This document shows positions 5,997 to 8,731 of a stretch of 8,731 nt of DNA, piece after piece. The position numbers were made by a program, and so were the translations under genes. Location: contig JAPLHJ010000037.1 of the NCBI GenBank assembly GCA_026389675.1, positions 1-8,731 of the forward strand. The letters are read 5' to 3'. Every line of letters begins with the position of its first letter. Within the stretch, counting starts at the first letter, position 1. Under the pieces are notes generated by a model. That model worked only from the letters and a program-made list of their open reading frames with translations, made no database searches and had not been told where the DNA came from. This stretch comes from Chloroflexota bacterium (GTDB lineage Bacteria; Chloroflexota; Dehalococcoidia; GIF9; UBA5629).

Positions 5997-6917
5997 CTAT
6001 TTCGGCTGCGGCGCTGGCGGCCACATGCCCTTGGCAACGCTCTTGGGCATCAGGTCGGCCAGTTCCTTAACGGTCCAAACACCGTCCTTGAATATGCTCG
6101 AAACGATGGTCGGCTCAGAGTAAAGCCCGATCTCGCCCCCGCCTACGAAGAAGGTCTTGCCGTTGATGCCGGCGGCGCCGTCGGTGGCTAAGTAAACCAC
6201 CAGCGGGGCGATGTGCTCCGGGGCCATCTTTTTAAGTTCGGCGCCGATATCCAGTCCCAAACCTCCCCCGCCTTCCTTGGCCTTCTTCTCCATGGCAGCC
6301 TGCAGTTCGGGCGTCACGGTCAGGCGCGTCGCCGCGATAGGCCTGATGCAGTTTACGGTCACGCCGTATTTGCCCATATCCAGCGCCACCGTGCGCGTGA
6401 AGCCGACTATGGCTTCCTTGGCAGCGCTGTAGTTGGCCTGCCCCAGGTTACCCAACCCGGCCTGCGAAGAGGTATTGATGATGCGGCCGCTCCTCTGCTG
6501 GCGGAAGAAGGCGCAGGCATGGCGCGTGCAGAAGAAGTGCCCGTAGACATGTACCTTCTGGATGATATCCCACTCATCCTCGGTCATGTTGAAGACCATA
6601 CGGTCGCGCAGTATGCCGGCGTTGTTGACCAGGATGTCGATCTTCCCGAAGGAATCCACCGCGGTCTTGATGATATTTTCAGCGCCCTTCCAGGTCGATA
6701 CGGAATCATAGTTGGCCACCGCCTGGCCACCTAGCTTCTTTATCTCGGCGACCACCTCATCGGCCGGGACCGATGCTGCGCCCGCTCCGTCCGCACTACC
6801 TCCAAGGTCATTTACCACCACTTTTGCGCCCTCCGAAGCGAAGAGCAGCGCTTCGGCCCTTCCCAGTCCACGCCCCGAGCCGGTTATTACGACAACTTTG
6901 CCATCGAGTAAACCCAT
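5997..6917 (-). CDS. SDR-family oxidoreductase, MFE-2/17beta-HSD4-like (probable 3-hydroxyacyl-CoA dehydrogenase type)
   Basis: A short-chain dehydrogenase of 306 aa with all core motifs: TGSGRGLG (12-19) for nucleotide binding, Asp37 after beta-strand 2 favouring NAD(H), NNAG (98-101), Ser151 in NTSSQAG, and YSAAK with Tyr163 and Lys167. The usual tetrad Asn is His123 (KVHVYG), as I recall for the dehydrogenase domain of peroxisomal multifunctional enzyme type 2. The roughly 45-residue tail after VGGGE (262-306) also exceeds a standard 250-aa SDR. Action on 3-hydroxyacyl-CoA or a related hydroxy compound is inferred from this resemblance. The start follows AGGAGG at seven bases. It appears to be its own unit, 92 bp past the alkyltransferase and 96 bp before tlyA. 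Family is certain; substrate is not. Confidence 0.93.
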   Translation of the reverse strand: MGLLDGKVVVITGSGRGLGRAEALLFASEGAKVVVNDLGGSADGAGAASVPADEVVAEIKKLGGQAVANYDSVSTWKGAENIIKTAVDSFGKIDILVNNAGILRDRMVFNMTEDEWDIIQKVHVYGHFFCTRHACAFFRQQRSGRIINTSSQAGLGNLGQANYSAAKEAIVGFTRTVALDMGKYGVTVNCIRPIAATRLTVTPELQAAMEKKAKEGGGGLGLDIGAELKKMAPEHIAPLVVYLATDGAAGINGKTFFVGGGEIGLYSEPTIVSSIFKDGVWTVKELADLMPKSVAKGMWPPAPQPK

Positions 6918-6924
6918 GCCAGTA

Positions 6925-6930
6925 CCTCCT
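6925..6930 (-). promoter_or_regulatory. Strong ribosome binding site of the SDR gene
   Basis: AGGAGG on the minus strand, seven bases before the ATG at 6917, identical in core and spacing to that of the CARDB protein gene. It sets the SDR start. Confidence 0.7.
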
Positions 6931-7009
6931 GTTCAATTTTGCTGCATATCTTAACCCGCGGGGGGCATTGAGCGCAAGGTTATGGATATCTGTTTGCCGG
7001 CGCTGCAGT

Positions 7010-7540
7010 TCAATACTCCCGGCTCCGCTCCAGTTCCAGCAGCTTTCGCTTGCGCCACAGTCCTCCACCATATCCACCCGGTCCCCCGCCGGCGGCGATG
7101 ACCCGGTGGCAGGGGATGATAATGGCTATGCGGTTGGAGCCGTTGGCCCCGCCCACTGCCCTTACTGCGCCCGGTTTTCCAATCGTCCGTGCCACTTCCC
7201 CATAGCTCCGGGTCTGACCGTATGGGATGGCTATCAACGCTTTCCATACTCTGCGCTGGAAATCCGTGCCAGGGTATGCCAGGGGAATATCGAAAGACAT
7301 TCGCTTTCCCTCAAAGTACTCGTCTAATTGCCGTTTCAAGCGGGCCAATAGCGGGTGCTCACCCGGTAACAAAGGCATGCGAAACAACTTGCGTGCGGTT
7401 TGGGACTGCCTTTCCAGCCTGCTGCGGTCATCGAATTCCAGCAGGCAAATAGTATCGCCGGTTGCCCCCGCCAGCATATCGCCGAGCGGCGTCTGGATAA
7501 CAGCCGTACAGATATACCTAACCGATTTAGCGGTCCACAT
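7010..7540 (-). CDS. ogt: Methylated-DNA--[protein]-cysteine S-methyltransferase (O6-alkylguanine-DNA alkyltransferase)
   Basis: A suicide DNA-repair protein that moves alkyl groups from O6-alkylguanine (and O4-alkylthymine) to its own cysteine. Length is 176 aa, typical of Ogt/MGMT. The acceptor is Cys144 in IPCHRVI. FQRRVWKALIAIPYGQTRSYGEVA (from residue 94) is the DNA-binding part, with Tyr113 as base-flipping residue and Arg127 in RAVGGANGSN as the likely arginine finger. GYGGGLWRKRKLLELE follows the active site as in the family, though the loop before it is unusually glycine-rich (AAGGGPGG). No Ada-type N-terminal zinc domain or AraC domain is present, so it is a stand-alone repair enzyme. 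A GGGGGG stretch five bases before the ATG can serve as ribosome binding site. It starts 24 bp after the MFS stop, so the two may be co-transcribed. The symbol is by family; the exact subfamily is uncertain. Confidence 0.96.
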   Translation of the reverse strand: MWTAKSVRYICTAVIQTPLGDMLAGATGDTICLLEFDDRSRLERQSQTARKLFRMPLLPGEHPLLARLKRQLDEYFEGKRMSFDIPLAYPGTDFQRRVWKALIAIPYGQTRSYGEVARTIGKPGAVRAVGGANGSNRIAIIIPCHRVIAAGGGPGGYGGGLWRKRKLLELERSREY

Positions 7541-7564
7541 CCGGTCCCCCCAGTGACTCCGGGA

Positions 7565-8731
7565 TTAAGATTCCGCCAGGATCGTCTCCTGTTTGACCTT
7601 CTCAGCATCGGCCGGGTATGTCCGCGCGGCGATCAGGAAGAGAATAGCTCCAAATACGCTCATAATGGCCGAGAGCATCACCGCCAAGCTCAGACCATCG
7701 GCGCCGCCGCCCAGCAGGTCGGATAGCCAGCCGATCAGCCAGGGGCCCCAGGCGCCGCCGAAGATGTACTGGGCGAAGATAACCAGGCCCATGGCAAGAC
7801 CCCTGTTCGCCACCGGTACAAGGTCCTGGGACACGATTGCAAAGGCCGGCACACCCATCGAGGCAGCTATGCCGTAAAGCGCGGCCAGTGCGATTCCCAC
7901 AGGGCTGAACTTGGTCAGGATTACAATAACGATCAGAACGCTGGCTGCCAGGTAGGCAACCGCCGGCACATACATTCTCCCCCGCGGGCTCTTCTTGTGC
8001 CAGAAATCGGAAAGGAATCCCCCTAGCGGCGCACCGATGATCGCTGTCATGGCGATTCCACCCACCATCGTGCCCGCTGCGGCCTCAGTTACGTTCATAA
8101 CCCGCATGATAAGGCTGGGCAGCCAGATAAGCACCCCGGTTGACATGAATATTGATAAGCCCAGGGCAGGGTAAAACCACTTCACGGTCGGCACCTTCAG
8201 CACGTTCCCCAGAGCCACGAAAAATCCCTTTACTCCCGTTGACGTTCCTGCATCTTCCGTGGTCTTATAATCCTTCATGAAAAAGGCCAGTATGCCCAGT
8301 ATGACGCCGGGAATAGCGAAATAGTAGAATGGGGTGCGCCAGCCGTATTTGACCGAGATAAACCCGCCCAGTATCACGCCGGCCGCGGCTCCCAGGGGGA
8401 TGGCGATATGGAAGATGCCCAGCGCGCGCCCGCGTTTCTCTTTGGCATACGACGCGCCGACCATCGCTACCCCACCCGGCACGAAGCCTGCTTCGCCCAG
8501 CCCCACAAATGCGCGGGGGATGATGACGCCGATGAAATTGGTGGCCAGGCCGGTCAGGCATGTGAACAGGCTCCACGCCATGGCCATGATTCCGATGGAT
8601 TTTTTACGGCTCCAGCGGTCCACCATGTGGGCTACCGGGAAAGAGAAAAGCACCATGCCCAGCAGGAGAATCGTCGACGCCAGCCCGCACTGTGCATCGG
8701 TCAGGCCCAACTCGATCTTCATGGGCTGCAG
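7565..8731 (-). CDS. Spinster-like MFS transporter, 5' end cut by window
   Basis: A major facilitator carrier. The frame is open to the window edge (the last codons read LQP before the first visible Met), so the true start and probably TM1 lie outside; 388 residues are visible. Matching MFS sequence begins at the loop IELGLTDAQCG before TM2. Motif A appears after TM2 as DRWSRKK (visible residues 38-44), with Ala in place of the usual leading Gly. PRAFVGLGEAGFVPGG marks TM4, and RGRALGIFHIAIPLGAAAG with GWRTPFYYFAIPG marks TM5-TM6, a pattern close to the Spinster and anion:cation symporter families. A hydrophilic loop (about 154-184) separates the halves, and six further segments follow. The substrate cannot be read from the sequence. 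Stop TAA at 7567-7565, 24 bp before the alkyltransferase. Confidence 0.93.
   Translation of the reverse strand: MQPMKIELGLTDAQCGLASTILLLGMVLFSFPVAHMVDRWSRKKSIGIMAMAWSLFTCLTGLATNFIGVIIPRAFVGLGEAGFVPGGVAMVGASYAKEKRGRALGIFHIAIPLGAAAGVILGGFISVKYGWRTPFYYFAIPGVILGILAFFMKDYKTTEDAGTSTGVKGFFVALGNVLKVPTVKWFYPALGLSIFMSTGVLIWLPSLIMRVMNVTEAAAGTMVGGIAMTAIIGAPLGGFLSDFWHKKSPRGRMYVPAVAYLAASVLIVIVILTKFSPVGIALAALYGIAASMGVPAFAIVSQDLVPVANRGLAMGLVIFAQYIFGGAWGPWLIGWLSDLLGGGADGLSLAVMLSAIMSVFGAILFLIAARTYPADAEKVKQETILAES

Noticed and set aside
6213..6734. A 173-codon plus-strand open frame.
   Set aside because: It lies opposite the SDR gene, which has every family motif and a strong ribosome binding site.
6931..7009. 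A promoter for the SDR gene (TTGCGC and TAAGAT spaced 18 bases apart on the minus strand).
   Set aside because: Both boxes match the consensus poorly; a promoter is expected in this gap but this one cannot be supported.

Overview
This window reads as ordinary bacterial chromosome, and every gene I can support lies on the minus strand. The likely source is an environmental bacterium. The signal-peptide protein with PKD-like, Ig-like and CARDB segments, the stand-alone MFE-2-like SDR, the Spinster-like MFS carrier and the moderately GC-rich sequence would fit Chloroflexota (Dehalococcoidia). That placement is an impression from gene style only. I see no phage, transposase, CRISPR array, tRNA or rRNA.

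In the direction of transcription (from the right edge leftward) there are five probable units. (1) A Spinster-like MFS transporter, cut at its N-terminus by the window edge (7565-8731), is followed 24 bp later by an O6-alkylguanine-DNA alkyltransferase (7010-7540). (2) An SDR oxidoreductase of the MFE-2/17beta-HSD4 type (5997-6917) has a strong ribosome binding site. (3) A tight three-gene unit joined by two ATGA stop/start overlaps holds a TlyA-type rRNA 2'-O-methyltransferase (5169-5900), an M50/site-2-protease-like membrane metalloprotease (4546-5172) and an alpha/beta hydrolase (3782-4549). (4) A secreted, probably lipid-anchored protein with two CARDB domains (2285-3685) is followed by a weak terminator-like hairpin. 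(5) purF (755-2185) and purM (1-771, cut at the left edge) overlap by 17 bp. They encode the first and fifth steps of de novo purine synthesis and are preceded by a good sigma70-like promoter lying almost on top of the purF start codon.

The most interesting structure is not a gene. Between the SDR gene and tlyA is a 70-bp element (5912-5981) made of two head-to-head copies of one hairpin unit. The copies share an identical 11-bp arm, TTCA loop and basal stem, but all four upper-stem base pairs differ between them while still pairing. Other points are an exact 33-bp in-frame tandem duplication in the second CARDB domain, a cysteine layout suggesting one disulfide per CARDB domain plus a lipid-anchor cysteine, a near-leaderless purF promoter, and a tlyA start with no visible Shine-Dalgarno sequence. 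I found no convincing new multi-gene system. The tlyA-M50-hydrolase cluster is the only gene grouping whose joint role is not obvious.
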